From NCBI RefSeq assembly GCF_900964775.1, contig NC_041825.1, forward strand, positions 12,277,001 through 12,341,000: 64,000 bases of DNA, given 5' to 3'. The notes under the pieces were generated by a model. The model was given only the letters and a program-made list of their open reading frames with translations. It was not told the DNA's origin and did no database searches. Below, piece after piece: positions 11,004 to 21,853 of this stretch. The translations under genes and the position numbers were made by a program. How positions within the stretch are numbered: the stretch's first letter is position 1; each line of letters starts with the position of its first letter. The stretch is from Scleropages formosus (Eukaryota > Chordata > Actinopteri > Osteoglossiformes > Osteoglossidae).

Positions 11004-13586
11004 TCAGTGGTATTCCCTACTCAGCGCAGAGACAACAATATCCAGAAACTTATGCCATGCAGCCTGGACATCGGGTGGGAAATCAGAACCTAATTTGGTT
11101 GCAATGACAATGGTGATGCAGTCGGCCAGGAGCTTTCGATGATGAGACAGGAGATACAATAGGACAAAGCATATATTAAAAAAGAATACAATGACAGCAT
11201 TGTTTTATAAGGAATTATGATGCAAAAAAGCACTATGACACCGTAAGCTGGTCAATCACAGTCCGCTTTTTAAGGGGACAGTTCTGAACTTACCCTGAAA
11301 TTATCGGGATCAACATTAACTTTTTCTGAGTGGAACTCGCTCAGTTTTGCATAAGTCGCCTTTATGTTGTCCATGTTCTTCACGGCTAAGCCCAAAGCGT
11401 TCAACACAACTTTTCCATGAGCAGCCACCTTGGGGTTACTCAGGATAGCTGATACACTGGAAATATTGCCAAAGGCACCGAAATAACGCTGAGTCCAGGG
11501 GTACACGATCAGGACGCTGTCAACAAAGACAACACACACGTTATTGTTCAGCAAGAAGGCAAATTTCAATATAACATTTTAGTTAAAATTTCTTGGTACA
11601 TCATCGTGGAACAGTTCAATTTTATGTACGTCATATGTGAGCTATACACACTGGCTCCTCAACTTAGGAACACAGATCGAAAGACTGGTGGCACAGCGAG
11701 TAGTGCTGCTGTCTCACAGTGCCTGGGTTGTGCAAGTGAACTTGATCCCAGCTCAGTCTGTATGGAGTTTGCATGTTCTGCATGGGTTTCCTCTGGGTGC
11801 TCTGGTTTTCTCCCACAGTTCAAAGACATGCTCTTCAGGTCCCCCCATAGGGTGTGAGTGACAGAGAGAGTGTGTTCCACTGATGTATGGATGAGTGAGC
11901 GATTGGAAGAAGTGTATCTAGCAGTGTAAGTCACCTTTGTGAATAAGGTGTGTAGGCTGGTAACACTACATAGTATCCATTGTAAGTTGCTTTGGAGAAA
12001 AATGTCTGCTAAGTGAATAAATGTATATGGTGGCAACATACCACTTTTACCTCTAAATCACAGTCCACAAAAGCTTAACAATGCAAACCTCCTCACTTTA
12101 TTTGCAGGTTTGGCTCCTTAGGTTGGGGGGTGGGCAACTCCATAATAATTTCTACAGTTTTGGAACGTAGTATCCAACAAGCTCATATAGGTATGAAGGT
12201 CAGGTGTCCACATACTTTTGGCTATAGAGTGTATGTAAGATTTGTGTTTGAGAACAGGAAACCACATCACATATTTTTTATGACTGTATTTACAATAAAT
12301 TGTTCTAGTGCAAAATGAAAAATTTACTGTCAAGATACCTGAAAGCAAATGTGAATTTCACAATCATATTTTCCTTGTGTTTAAGCAAAATTTATTAATC
12401 ACATTAACAGATTAATTTTGACACAGATCAAAATATTAGGCCATGACTACTTCTTTGTTTGAGATCTGGTGCCTTTGGGTCCAAAGGTAGCTGGTTCCAG
12501 TCCTGCCTACCAATGTGTGTGTGTCTTGCTGGTTGCAGTGTTACAATAAGTATTCAGTTATGAACAATCATGTAATAATTAAATCCTCGGGAATGCATTC
12601 GGTCTGTGAAGGCTGGAACAAACATGTTACACTTAGTCTTTAACGCTCCGACCTCCCCAACCCCCCCCCCCCCCGACACTGCCCCCTAGGGATGAGTCTC
12701 CGCATATCCTCAGAACCGCTCATCAACTGAACAAAAAACAGCGACATTGAAACCCATTCTGTGTAAGAACCCTAACGGTACTAAGTAGTGGGTGTCATCA
12801 TTCTGTCTTTATTCACCGATTTAGCGAGAAATAGTGGGGGACCAGTTTAGTTTTTTATATAATCACTGACAAAGATTAACTGTTATTTTATTACCACGTG
12901 ACTTGTTCAGTGCGAAGAAGGGCCTGACAACCTCTTTCAGACTCACTCATCGATCGCTCAGCCTCATATGTTGTAAATGTTCATGCACCATTAATGATCA
13001 TGCCCAGAAGCCTTTACACAGCCGGTACTCCTGTATATTGTATGCAAATGTTTGTGTTTTTTTTTTTTTTTTTAAAAAAAAAAGGTGAGGAAGGTGATCA
13101 GGATTCGTCTATTGAATTTTATGCACCTACTCGATGAACATCGGTGCATAAGCGGAAACAAAGTTAAGAGAATCACATCATCATGTCTGCAACTATCATC
13201 ATGTTTCTTTCTAAGTCTAAAGTAATGCACAAATTGTATTTCTCTGAGATGTACGTCGCTTTGGAGATGCGTCTGCTAAAATGAATAAATGTGTAAATGT
13301 AAGAGTCAGAAGAACAGTTTCAAAACTAACTTAGTCAAACACGTGAGTTTCTCCGCACGAGGCAGTGAAGAGTAACAGCGGTACGAACGAACTGTCCCGA
13401 ACACACTTCACTCGGGAAAGGTATCTATCTGGCTCATGGTAGCCACGGTAAACAACAGGGTACGGTGGCAGAGTACAGTACAGTACAATACCTGGCGACA
13501 GCCTGAGGCCCGATTACGTCAATATCGATTTTCTCCCACACATATGTGACGGCGCGGCGCTCCGCTTCTGTCCAGTCTACGACCAT
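11004..13586 (-). CDS. hbb: divergent beta-type hemoglobin subunit
   Basis: Beta-type globin for the hemoglobin tetramer. The exons are 13586-13492, 11516-11294 and 11132-11004 (95, 223 and 129 bp), giving 148 residues. The start [10 protein letters not shown] is one residue longer than the VVWTDAER start of the other betas here. Distal His is in AAHGKVV, proximal His in SEFHSEK, and the C-terminus is SREYH, so the HC3 His is kept. Two features are odd. The first splice junction joins AG to C, making Ser where the other betas have Arg before CLIVYPW (here VLIVYPW). Also, HC1 is Glu in place of the Gln seen in the others. Intron 1 is 1.98 kb and holds a SINE, a C run and LINE 3' UTR. The frame is intact, with no sign of a pseudogene. 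Confidence 0.93.
11684..12028 (+). repeat. tRNA SINE family B in beta intron 1
   Basis: The copy is near full length. It has the head gactggtggcacagcgagta, the middle ggttttctcccacagttcaa and the tail ttgctttggagaaaaatgtc, ending aagtgaataaatgtat. It lies antisense to the host gene. Confidence 0.8.
12658..12675. repeat. poly-C tract (G run on - strand)
   Basis: A run of about 14 C follows ccccaa. It lies in intron 1 of the beta gene, so the transcript would carry a G run. Confidence 0.8.
12900..13305 (+). repeat. L2-type LINE 3' UTR fragment in beta intron 1
   Basis: Contains atgcccagaagcctttacac, gatgaacatcggtgcataag and the end atgtacgtcgctttggagat followed by aatgaataaatgtgtaaatg. It is the reverse complement of the 3' segment at 17.16-17.47 kb. 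Part of the middle is a T/A homopolymer run. Confidence 0.65.
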
Positions 13587-13598
13587 ACTGCCCGCACA

Positions 13599-13600
13599 GT

Positions 13601-13643
<43 letters not shown>
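13599..13643. repeat. compound microsatellite (TG)n(AG)n next to a beta start codon
   Basis: A TG run of about 27 bp passes into an AG run of about 18 bp, ending 12 bp upstream of the beta ATG (the gene reads leftwards). On the transcript it is (CT)n(CA)n and would lie in the 5' UTR or core promoter. Confidence 0.95.
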
Positions 13644-13751
13644 TCGGGCAGCCAATGCCACTCGGGCTCTAACAGACCTCGTCGGTCTGATCTCTCCGCC
13701 CCGGTGAGAAACTAAGCGCATGGTGATTGGGTCCAGTCCCTGGCGTTTCTT

Positions 13752-13752
<1 letters not shown>

Positions 13753-13782
<30 letters not shown>
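13753..13782. repeat. (CA)n microsatellite upstream of beta gene
   Basis: About 15 CA units, 170 bp upstream of the beta ATG, between the putative TATA element and the coding start. Confidence 0.95.
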
Positions 13783-13784
<2 letters not shown>

Positions 13785-13821
13785 TAATCTGTTACTGTCC
13801 TAACACTCCAAACGCACCACT

Positions 13822-13829
13822 CTTTTATA
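13822..13829 (-). promoter_or_regulatory. possible TATA box of the beta gene at 13.6 kb
   Basis: The - strand reads tataaaag, the best TATA match upstream of this gene, but it lies about 240 bp from the ATG. CCAAT motifs sit closer (near 13730 and 13650), with a GC box near 13700. The start site could therefore be TATA-less and nearer. A TATA box followed by a 5' UTR expanded by microsatellites is the alternative. Confidence 0.35.
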
Positions 13830-14059
13830 CTACATTCCCATCTGCTTTTCAGACAAAAAAAAAAATCTTTGAAAATATTTCCAGTCTTTATCACTTTTCA
13901 ACGAGCTCGATGAATTGATGGAGTCAGATGTAAATGTTTATAAAAAATACGAGATGATAAATCGGCCACGATCTGGTGAACATAAAGCAGGTGTGTCCGT
14001 TTCGGGCAGAAGCTCTAGCCACAGCGCCACTTGCTGGACAAACAGTAGAACGAATTCCT

Positions 14060-14122
14060 TGAACCCATTGATTGGAAAACATGCGGGAAACATCGGGCGC
14101 CAGTCCATCGCGCCCACACACA

Positions 14123-14166
<44 letters not shown>

Positions 14167-14300
14167 AATTTACAACCCATATCTTTAGACTGTGGGAGGA
14201 AGCCAAAGGAACCCACAGACAGGTGATCATAGAAAGACTTTAGTTCCAGCCCCAGGTCTAAACCCAGGGAGAAAGACACGCTGACCCACCTCAGAATCTT
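14060..14300 (-). repeat. old SINE split by a (CA)n run
   Basis: Contains cgccagtccatcgcgcccac, then a CA tract at 14114-14162, then atctttagactgtgggagga and a ggtctaaaccc B-box remnant. It matches the degraded SINE type seen at 9.96 and 6.23 kb, in reverse. Confidence 0.55.
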
Positions 14301-14309
14301 GAAGACGTT

Positions 14310-15100
14310 GTGCAGAAAATACATGTCCATTTCTCAGACCAGTTATCTTAAACACAGACCCATTTTATCTTGAAATTTACACCTTCCACCCATAACTGAC
14401 CTCTTGCTCTTAACTAACTCCATTTAGATTAAAAATAAATATCTTCTAACCCTCAAATCATCATTTTGCAAGTGTAATTAAAGCTTATGTTTGTGCAAAC
14501 TACAATACTCCTGTGCAATTTTTAATTAGATATGTGGTTGTTGACAATGGATGGATGGATGGATGGGTGGATATTTTAAAATAATTTAACCTTGAAGTTA
14601 CACATGTCGCATTTGAACTGACCTGTACATTAAACAGCACACAAAATATGAACAGCACTCAGAGATAGATGATCTTCCAGAATTAAAAGCTTTATCAACA
14701 TTCCACACAATTTTTATTGAAATAACTTTAAATCATGTCATGTACATCGAAATATCTGAAACAGCAATTTTAAATCAAAACATTCAGTGTTAAATCCTTA
14801 ATTAAAATAATCAAATATCTATAACCATACAGCCAGTTCATATAGAAAACTATTTTTGACCATGTTGTCATCTCAAAGTACTACAGATGAGGACCGTGAG
14901 CTACCCACATTATTACTGACTGAGAAACCCCCGAATTTAGCTTGGGAAAAACATATATGTATGTCAGACAAATAAAATACAAAGTAAGAAAACAAAATAA
15001 AATAAAATAAAAGCAAAACACATACCTTAAATACCCATAATACAGGTTCAAATAACATTAACACTCAAATTTGAATGATTTACATATAAAATTAAATATT
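14310..15100. other. intergenic segment with a diverged copy near 24.5 kb
   Basis: The text gaccagttatcttaaac around 14340 recurs at about 24541, with similar order in the following 100 bp. It is part of an old segmental duplication carrying a beta gene. No coding sequence is recognised. A ggat repeat sits at 14546-14570 and an aaaat repeat at 14993-15012. Confidence 0.5.
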
Positions 15101-15115
15101 CAAATACACCATACA

Positions 15116-15323
15116 CACACACATTTTCAGAACCGCTTGTCCCATATGGGGTCACGGGGAACCAGAGCCTACCCGGTAACACAGGGCGTAAGGCCAGAGG
15201 GGGAGGGGACACACCCAGGACGGGACGCCAGTCCATCGCAAGGCACCCCAAGCAGGACTTGAACCCCAGACCGACTGGAGAACAGGACTGTGGTCCAACC
15301 CACTGCACCACCGCGCCCCCCGC
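15116..15323 (-). repeat. tRNA-derived SINE, family A
   Basis: Near full-length reverse copy with a short CA (TG) tail. The target-site duplication atacaccataca lies at 15104-15115 and 15324-15335. Confidence 0.9.
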
Positions 15324-15339
15324 ATACACCATACAATAT

Positions 15340-16500
15340 ACACTCTACTAACATACAGTAAATAATACAAACACAACATAAAAAACTGTGCAAACAATCT
15401 ATACAAGAAATAATTGGAAAAAAATCACAAAATAACCAAATAAAGACAGAATAAAAAAACAATACATTTTTTATTAATAGCTGAAAGTGCAAATGCAGTC
15501 CATTGTTTAATTCACAAAGATGCAAAAAAGGAAACATTTGGAAAATTTGGTTATATGCCCTATAGACGTTTGTTATGGTGACATTTAAATATTTTAGTTT
15601 ACATGCCTTGTATGGTTATTTTGAGTTTCAAACATTTATTTTGTTGACCCCTTCACAATTTTGGATACTGTATGCATAAATGTTAATGGTTCAAACCAGT
15701 CTAAATACATTTACTCTAGTTTAAAGTTAATTTTCGCAGATCAGTTTGAGAGTATGCAGAGCGATCCATTCATGTTTTCAAGAGAACAAGTTTGTACCCG
15801 AGCCACTTAGCAAGTTGGGAAAGCAATTGGTAAGCAATGTAAAACACATGACATGAAATGGGTTTCGCAGGAAATCAGCTTTAGTGTTAAGAGATAACCG
15901 GTGCTACAATGGAGTCTGCAGTTGCCCCAAAACAAAGTTTATGCCCGATATGTAATTCTTAACTTGTTGAAAATATTTAACAAATTTTTCTTAGAAAATA
16001 TTAATGCATTCAATTCATAGAATTTTAAGTATAGGTTTTAAATGTGTAAATGTTTTTAATGGAACAAGCTGAATGCGAGAATCTAATGTAAGCTGTTATT
16101 AATAAAAAGTTATGCAAAACTAACAAGTAAAGACAGAATACATTTCTACATCTCGGATCTTAAAAATGATCTATTTTCCAGCAGTTACATATTGTACAAC
16201 AGCAATTCCTGTCATGTAGCAGTGGTTCCACAAATAATGTGTTCATTATTTCCAGCCTTCTATTGCTAAAGATTGAAGAATGTTTTGAAAGAATGCTTTA
16301 ATATATTTTTTATAGTTATTCCACTAAAAAGAAAAAAAAACATTTACAGCTATTTTGTACATCATCATACTCAGGGCACAACATTGTTTGCATGACTGTC
16401 AATTTCAAAAATTTTTTCCATGAAAAGCCTCTAAACCTTTGTTAAAGTGTTTTATGCAGAGTTAGAAAATTCTATGTTCTAAATTAATTCAGGGTAACAA
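15340..16500. other. intergenic DNA, no gene seen
   Basis: AT-rich sequence. The word agtctgcagttgccccaaaa near 15911 has a diverged match near 24888, which extends the duplicated segment described at 14.3 kb. Confidence 0.5.
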
Positions 16501-16506
16501 AAAATT

Positions 16507-16690
16507 GTGTGAGTGACAGAGAGAGTGTGTTCCACTGATATATGGATGACTGACCCATTGTAAGTAGTGTATCTAGCAGCGTAAGTCATCTTAGTGAATA
16601 AGGTGCGTGGGCTCATAACACTACATAGAGTTCATTGGAAGTCGCTTTGGAGAAAGGTGTCTGCTAAATAAATAAATGTAAACGTAAAAT
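16507..16690 (+). repeat. 5'-truncated SINE family B
   Basis: Only the 3' half is present: gtgagtgacagagagagtgt, then ggctcataacactacataga, then gtcgctttggagaaaggtgt and aataaataaatgtaaa. Confidence 0.75.
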
Positions 16691-16808
16691 GATGGAAAAC
16701 TCAACTTCAGTCCACATGTCTTTTACCGAGAATAATGTGATGACAGATGAGTCAATTAATGCCTTCCAGTTTTCACTTTTATTGTAATAGTGTTATTCTG
16801 TATGATCA

Positions 16809-16996
16809 ACACACACAGAGTCTGAGACCACTTGTCTTAAGGGGGGTCGCGGTGAACCGGAGCCTAACCCACCAATGCAGGGCAGACACACCCAGGACAG
16901 AACGCCAGTCTATCGCAGGGCATCTCAAGCAGAACTCGAACCCCAAACCCACCAGAGAGCGGGACCCGGCCAAACCCGCTGCGCCATCATGCCCCC
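16809..16996 (-). repeat. diverged SINE family A
   Basis: Reverse copy with a short CA tail, cgccagtctatcgcagggca and ctcgaaccccaaacccacca. Part of the body is deleted. It sits in the 3' flank of the beta gene at 18.9 kb and is absent from the matching flank at 35.4 kb. Confidence 0.8.
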
Positions 16997-17031
16997 GACA
17001 AGGTCAACAGTTTCACATTAAAAAGAGCAGG

Positions 17032-17063
<32 letters not shown>

Positions 17064-17159
17064 AAGTATAACATTCGTAACACTCTAAGTATTGGAAATA
17101 TAATGACACCATAGCGTTAAATCTGCAGAGTTTCTGAAATGTTTAATAATTTCTCTGTC

Positions 17160-17875
17160 ATTTTACACATTTATTCCTTTAGCAGATGCTTTTCTCCAAA
17201 GCGACATACATCTCAGAGAAATACAATTAGTGCATTACATTAGTAGAAAGAAAGACATAGTTGCAGATGTGTGATTCTAAGGTAAACTTAGTTTGTTTCT
17301 TTCCACTCATGCAACGATGTTCATTGCACAAGTAGGAGCTTAAAACTCAGAACAGACGATTCCTGATCTTCATCCTACAGTTTCTTTTTGAAAGGTACAC
17401 AAACATTTACATACAATACATGAGTGGCGGCTGTGTAAAGGCTTTTCTGGGCATGATCATAAAGTTATAGTACATGAACATTTAAACCATACATGAGCTC
17501 ATTGAGAGATGGGCGAAGTGAGTCCAGAAGAGGTGAGTTTTCAGACCTTTCTTAAATGTGGACAGAATTTCAGCAGTTCTGAGTGAAAGGGGGAGGCCGT
17601 TCCACCACAACGGAGCCAGAACCGAGAACCTCCATGCTTTACCTTTCGTGTGCAAGACCACCAAGCGGGCAGAAGAAGATGAGCAAAGTGGTCTGGTTGG
17701 GGTGGAGCGGTTGATCAAGTCTTGTAAATAGCTGGGAGCAGTTCTACTGATGCATTTGTAGGCAATAACCAGGGTCTTACATTTGATCTGGGCTGCTTTG
17801 GGAAGCCAGTGCAGAGAAATGAGTAGAGGAGACACATGGGAATGCATTATAATGCACTTTTTGGAAATACAGAGG
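17160..17875 (-). repeat. L2-clade LINE, 3' part with reverse-transcriptase C-terminal ORF
   Basis: The - strand frame at 17482-17883 carries sequence typical of the end of L2-type reverse transcriptase ORFs: PLLISLHWLPKAAQIK, then TAPSYLQDLI, then RFSVLAPLWWNGLPLS and LKTHLF. About 310 bp of 3' UTR follows, ending in the tail tcgctttggagaaaagcatc and aataaatgtgtaaa, the same tail used by SINE families B and C. It is truncated at its 5' end and immobile. Confidence 0.8.
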
Positions 17876-17908
17876 TCACACATTCGGTGAGTTCATTTAA
17901 ATTGCACT

Positions 17909-17914
17909 TTTATT
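17909..17914 (-). terminator. poly(A) signal of beta gene at 18.9 kb
   Basis: AATAAA on the - strand, about 39 bp after the stop. The same position is conserved in the copies at 25838-25843 and 35702-35707. Confidence 0.75.
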
Positions 17915-17952
17915 GAATCATTGATCAGTTTATTCTCACAAAAAGAGCAATA

Positions 17953-18889
17953 TTAATGATACTGTCTGCCAAGAGCAGAGACAACAACGGCCAGGAACTT
18001 TTGCCAGGCAGCCTGGACATCAGCGGTGAAGGCAGAGCCCATCTGCGCAGCCACCACAATGGTGATGCAGTCGGCCAGCAGCTGCAAGGAGAACAGAAGA
18101 AAATGGACTTTTCACAAACAAACACAAACTATAACAAGATCAATAATTACTTGCACTTTGAACTACCCATACAGCCTGTAACTGGTTATGGCTTCACGAT
18201 GCACACGTGCAGTTGTGGAATAACAAAGCGTAAAGACAAATCCTTCTTTTGCTCCATAACTAACTTCAGTGACGTTACTATAGTTTTTGGTATTAAGGTG
18301 TGAGACAATTCAGTGAGAACAGATACAGAAAACTCACCCCGAAGTTGTCGGGATCCACGTGCAGTTTCTCCGAGTGCAGTGCACTCAAAGGGGCAAAACT
18401 GTTCTTGATGTTGTCCATGTTCTTCATGGCCGTCTCCAGTCCTGTTAGAACCACCTTTCCATGAGCGGCGACTTTTGCGTTTCCCATGATGGAATCTGCG
18501 TTGAACAGGTTTCCAAAGGTGGCAAAATACCTCCGGGTCCAGGGGTACACGATGAGACACCTGGTACAAACAGGGTCACATGAAAATAGAGTAATGACAT
18601 AGAAACATTTATTACCATGAGAAAAACTCACACATGCTGGAAAGAGGGCCACTGAAAGGTTTTGAAAATGATATAAAGCATAAAGTGTAATTCCATTAAC
18701 CCGCTTAAATTTTACAGTCGGCAACATGATGATATTATTCTTGCAAAACAAAAAAATGAAAGCTACAGAGATTCAGGGGGAGAAGAGAAGATCTCACCTT
18801 CCCAGAGCATTCAGACCCACGAAATCATAGTCGAGTTTCCTGAAGACACCGGTGATGGCAGTGCGCTCAGCATCGGTCCACACAACCAT
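17953..18889 (-). CDS. hbb: beta-type hemoglobin subunit (homogenised trio, copy 1)
   Basis: Beta globin in three exons, 18889-18798, 18560-18338 and 18081-17953 (92, 223 and 129 bp), giving 147 residues. The chain starts MVVWTDAER. Distal His is in AAHGKVV, proximal His in SALHSEK, and it ends GRQYH with the Bohr His. The common PWTQRYF motif reads PWTRRYF in all three copies of the trio. Residue 16 is Arg (ITGVFRKLD) and residue 104 is Gly (DNFG); the sister copies differ there. Introns are short (237 and 256 bp) and nearly identical to those at 26 and 36 kb. The open frame antisense to exon 3 is a shadow. Confidence 0.96.
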
Positions 18890-18966
18890 GTTGGCAACTC
18901 TGCTGTTTGTTATGTGTCTCGTAACGTGGTGAAAGAGTGCAGTGAGAGTGAAAGCAGCAGAGCAGC

Positions 18967-18974
18967 CTTTTATG
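18967..18974 (-). promoter_or_regulatory. TATA-like box and erythroid motifs, beta at 18.9 kb
   Basis: The - strand reads cataaaag about 80 bp upstream of the ATG. Just upstream are a GATA motif (agataa near 18982-18987), a CACCC-type ggtgg near 18990 and a CCAAT box near 19012. The layout is that of a typical globin promoter. Confidence 0.6.
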
Positions 18975-19314
18975 ATGCTCTTTATCTCCACCCAGAAGAA
19001 AAGCTGAGGCCATTGGTGGAAGTGTAGAGCCAGAGAGCGAGAACATGTTTCAGCAGAAACTCTCAAGTGTGTTGTGAGAGGCTTAAATTGACTGCTTTTA
19101 ACAAAGTTTATTTAATGAAAAAAGCAAAGAATTCCTATATCTTGTTTCTGTAGCTGGCTTGTACAGTGCAAGAAAAAAGAATTGGGAATTCATAAGGAAT
19201 CAATCAATATTTAGTAAAACATAACCAGAGGTGGGTGGAGTAGTCAAGATATTACTCATCTGAAAACATTGTTCCTTAAAAATTACTCAGCGAAAAGTAC
19301 TAGCGTCAAGTTAT

Positions 19315-19632
19315 TTTGTTAAGCCTTTATACAGCCACTACTCCGGCACTGTGTGTGATTCTTTGTGTATCTTATTATAAAAATAAAAAAATAAAAAAAT
19401 TTTGGTAGGAGGTTATCAGGATTCATTTATCCTGCGTTTTATGCACCTACTCAAGCGATGAACATCGGTGCGTAAAGTGGAAAGTAACAAACTAGGTTTA
19501 CTTAAGAGTCAGAGGTCTGCAGCCATGTCTCTTTCTCCTAAGGTGATACAGAAATTGTATTTTTTCTGAGATGTACGTCACTTTGGACAGAAGTGTCTGC
19601 TAAATGAATAAATGTATATGTAAATGTAAGAT
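19315..19632 (+). repeat. L2-type LINE 3' UTR fragment
   Basis: Contains taagcctttatacagccact, gatgaacatcggtgcgtaaa, atgtacgtcactttggacag and aatgaataaatgtatatg. It is parallel to the fragment at 12.90-13.31 kb. Confidence 0.65.
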
Positions 19633-19639
19633 TTGAATC

Positions 19640-20220
19640 TTTAATGTTTTAAAGCACCATCATCATTAACAACTTGAATATACAGTTTTAGCATATAAAA
19701 ATATGTTTATATCTTTTAAATGAATTAAAACTACTGTGCAAATAAATGCAGACATTGCTAGTTAGACTAAAAAATAAATATACAGAGGAATGTGAATAAG
19801 GAGCATTAAAGAAATATGAAGTTTTTCGAAACTATGGAAAATGTGTTCGCTATACTCAGAATATCTACTCAGTGTACATATACAGTATATGTACCTGTAT
19901 ATGTACTCACTCAATAAGTACTCACTACTCAAACTACTTTTTAAATAATAAATTATAATAAATGCCAAATAAGGTCATGTTATTAATACCAAAGATGTGT
20001 TATAATATTATCATACAGTAGCATTTCTTGCTCACTGCCCTCTTTGCTGCCTGTTTAGTAAAGGGAAATTATTAAATAACATGAAATTAAATTAATCAGC
20101 AAAAAATACAACTTCTGTCTGCTGCTATTTTTCACCATTATAAAAGTGATAACACTTATTTATGAGCCATCATAATGAGCATGTTTTTTGCCATATTTTA
20201 ATACTATACTATTATATATA
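19640..20220. other. AT-rich intergenic DNA
   Basis: No gene or recognisable repeat. There are short tata-rich stretches around 19875-19905. Confidence 0.5.
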
Positions 20221-20232
20221 CTAAAATAGTGT

Positions 20233-20412
20233 ACACACACACACCCTACCCGGCAACACAGGGTGTAAGGCCAGAGGGGGAGGGGACACACCCAGGACAG
20301 GACGCCAGTCCATCGCAAGGCACCCCAAGCGGGACTCGAACCCCAGACCCACTGGAGAGCAAGACCCAGTCCAACCCACCGCGCCACCGCGCCACCGCAC
20401 CCCCACGCCCCC
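20233..20412 (-). repeat. SINE family A, internally shortened at the 3' end
   Basis: The CA tail joins directly to ccctacccggcaacac; the usual segment between tail and body is missing. It is flanked by ctaaaatagt (20221-20230) and ctaaaattgt (20413-20422). Confidence 0.85.
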
Positions 20413-20424
20413 CTAAAATTGTAT

Positions 20425-21080
20425 ATACTATACTATTTTAATACTGAACATATTGCTTAATACTAACATATCATAACATATTAACTCAGCTATAAGATTA
20501 GTTATTTACCTGCCTCATTTCTGCAGCAGTTATGAAGAAATTAAAATACTAAAGACCAATAATAATTTGAATTTATTTCAATAAAATTCTTTGTTTGTTT
20601 TAACCTTTATAAATCTCTACTATTTTTCAAAGCTTTTATTTAATGCTAGCATGTTTGGAAAGTGTTAACATACTCCATATGCCATTAATTATAAAAAAGG
20701 AGGGAGGAAGCAAAAAACTAATTTCAAAAGCAATTAAGATCTGATTAACTCTTTAAAATTTAACTCGCTCAACATGGAAAAAAATGTGCTCTCAGCCTAT
20801 TCATCATATTTAATGTAAGCCTATCAATCAATCAATGTCGGTCTCATCTTTGAAAGGGGGTTAACATTGGGACATTAACAGGAACAATTTTATATTTCAA
20901 TCTGATTATTGTACTCTTATGACCATAGATTAACAGAAGTAAAAGAAATTAGTTTTTGAGTGAATGTATGTTTAACAAAACCAAAGTAAATCCTTTTCTT
21001 GAGTATTCTACATTTGCATGAATATACATGTTTGTTGGAAGTTTGATCAAGATGAGTTGGGGTTTTGGAAGTAAAATTAT
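20425..21080. other. AT-rich intergenic DNA
   Basis: No gene or repeat family recognised. Confidence 0.5.
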
Positions 21081-21328
21081 CTTATATTTACATTAATTCA
21101 TTTAGGAGACATTTTCACCAAAGTGACATACATCTCATAGCAAATACAGTTTGTACATTACATTAGGAGAATGAGACATAGCTGCAGAGGTGTGATTCTT
21201 AAGTGTAGTTAGTTTGTTTCTTTCACCATATGCACCGACGTTCATCACACAAGTGGCTGCATAAAACTCCTATCAACAATTCCTAATCACCTTCCTAGTC
21301 ATTTTTTTTTATTTACTTATTTGTTTGA

Positions 21329-21542
21329 GGTGTGGGGTGCGGTGGCACAGTGGGTGGGACCGGGTCCTCCTCTCCAGTGGGTCTGGGGTTCAAGTCCCGC
21401 TTGGGGTGCCTTGCGACGGAGTGGCGTCCTGTCCTGGGTGTGTCCCCTCCCCCTCCGGCCTTATGCCCTGTGTTGCCGGGTAGGCTCCAGTTCCCCGTGA
21501 CCCTGTAAGGGGCAAGCAGTTCAGAAGGTGTGTGTGTGTGTC
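21329..21542 (+). repeat. SINE family A inside LINE 3' UTR
   Basis: Full-length copy: gtgcggtggcacagtggg head, ggggttcaagtcccgct B box, (TG)n tail. The target-site duplication tttgtttga is at 21320-21328 and 21543-21551. Confidence 0.9.
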
Positions 21543-21639
21543 TTTGTTTGAAATGCATATAAATGTTTACATTACATTGCAGGAGTGGCTCTGTAAAGGA
21601 CTAATTCAAGCATGATATGAACATGTATACCTACAGGTG

Positions 21640-21853
21640 GGGGGGTGCGGTGGCGCAGTGGGTTGGACCGCAGTCCTGCTTTCCGGTGGGTCTGGGGTTC
21701 AAGTCCCCCTTGGGGTGCCTTGTGACGGACTGGCGTCCCATCCTGGGTGTGTCCCCTCCCCCTCCGGCCTTACGCCCTGTGTTACCGGGTAGGCTCCGGT
21801 TCCCCGTGACCCCGTATGGGACTAGCGGTTCTGAAAATGTGTGTGTGTGTGTG
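21640..21853 (+). repeat. SINE family A inside LINE
   Basis: Full-length copy with A box tggcgcagtggg, B box ggggttcaagtcc and a (TG)n tail. The perfect target-site duplication tacctacaggtg is at 21628-21639 and 21854-21865. Confidence 0.95.

Noticed and set aside
17956-18303. 115-residue open frame antisense to beta exon 3, repeated at 25.9 and 35.75 kb
   Set aside because: It is a mirror of a real coding exon plus intron, conserved only because the beta gene bodies are nearly identical.
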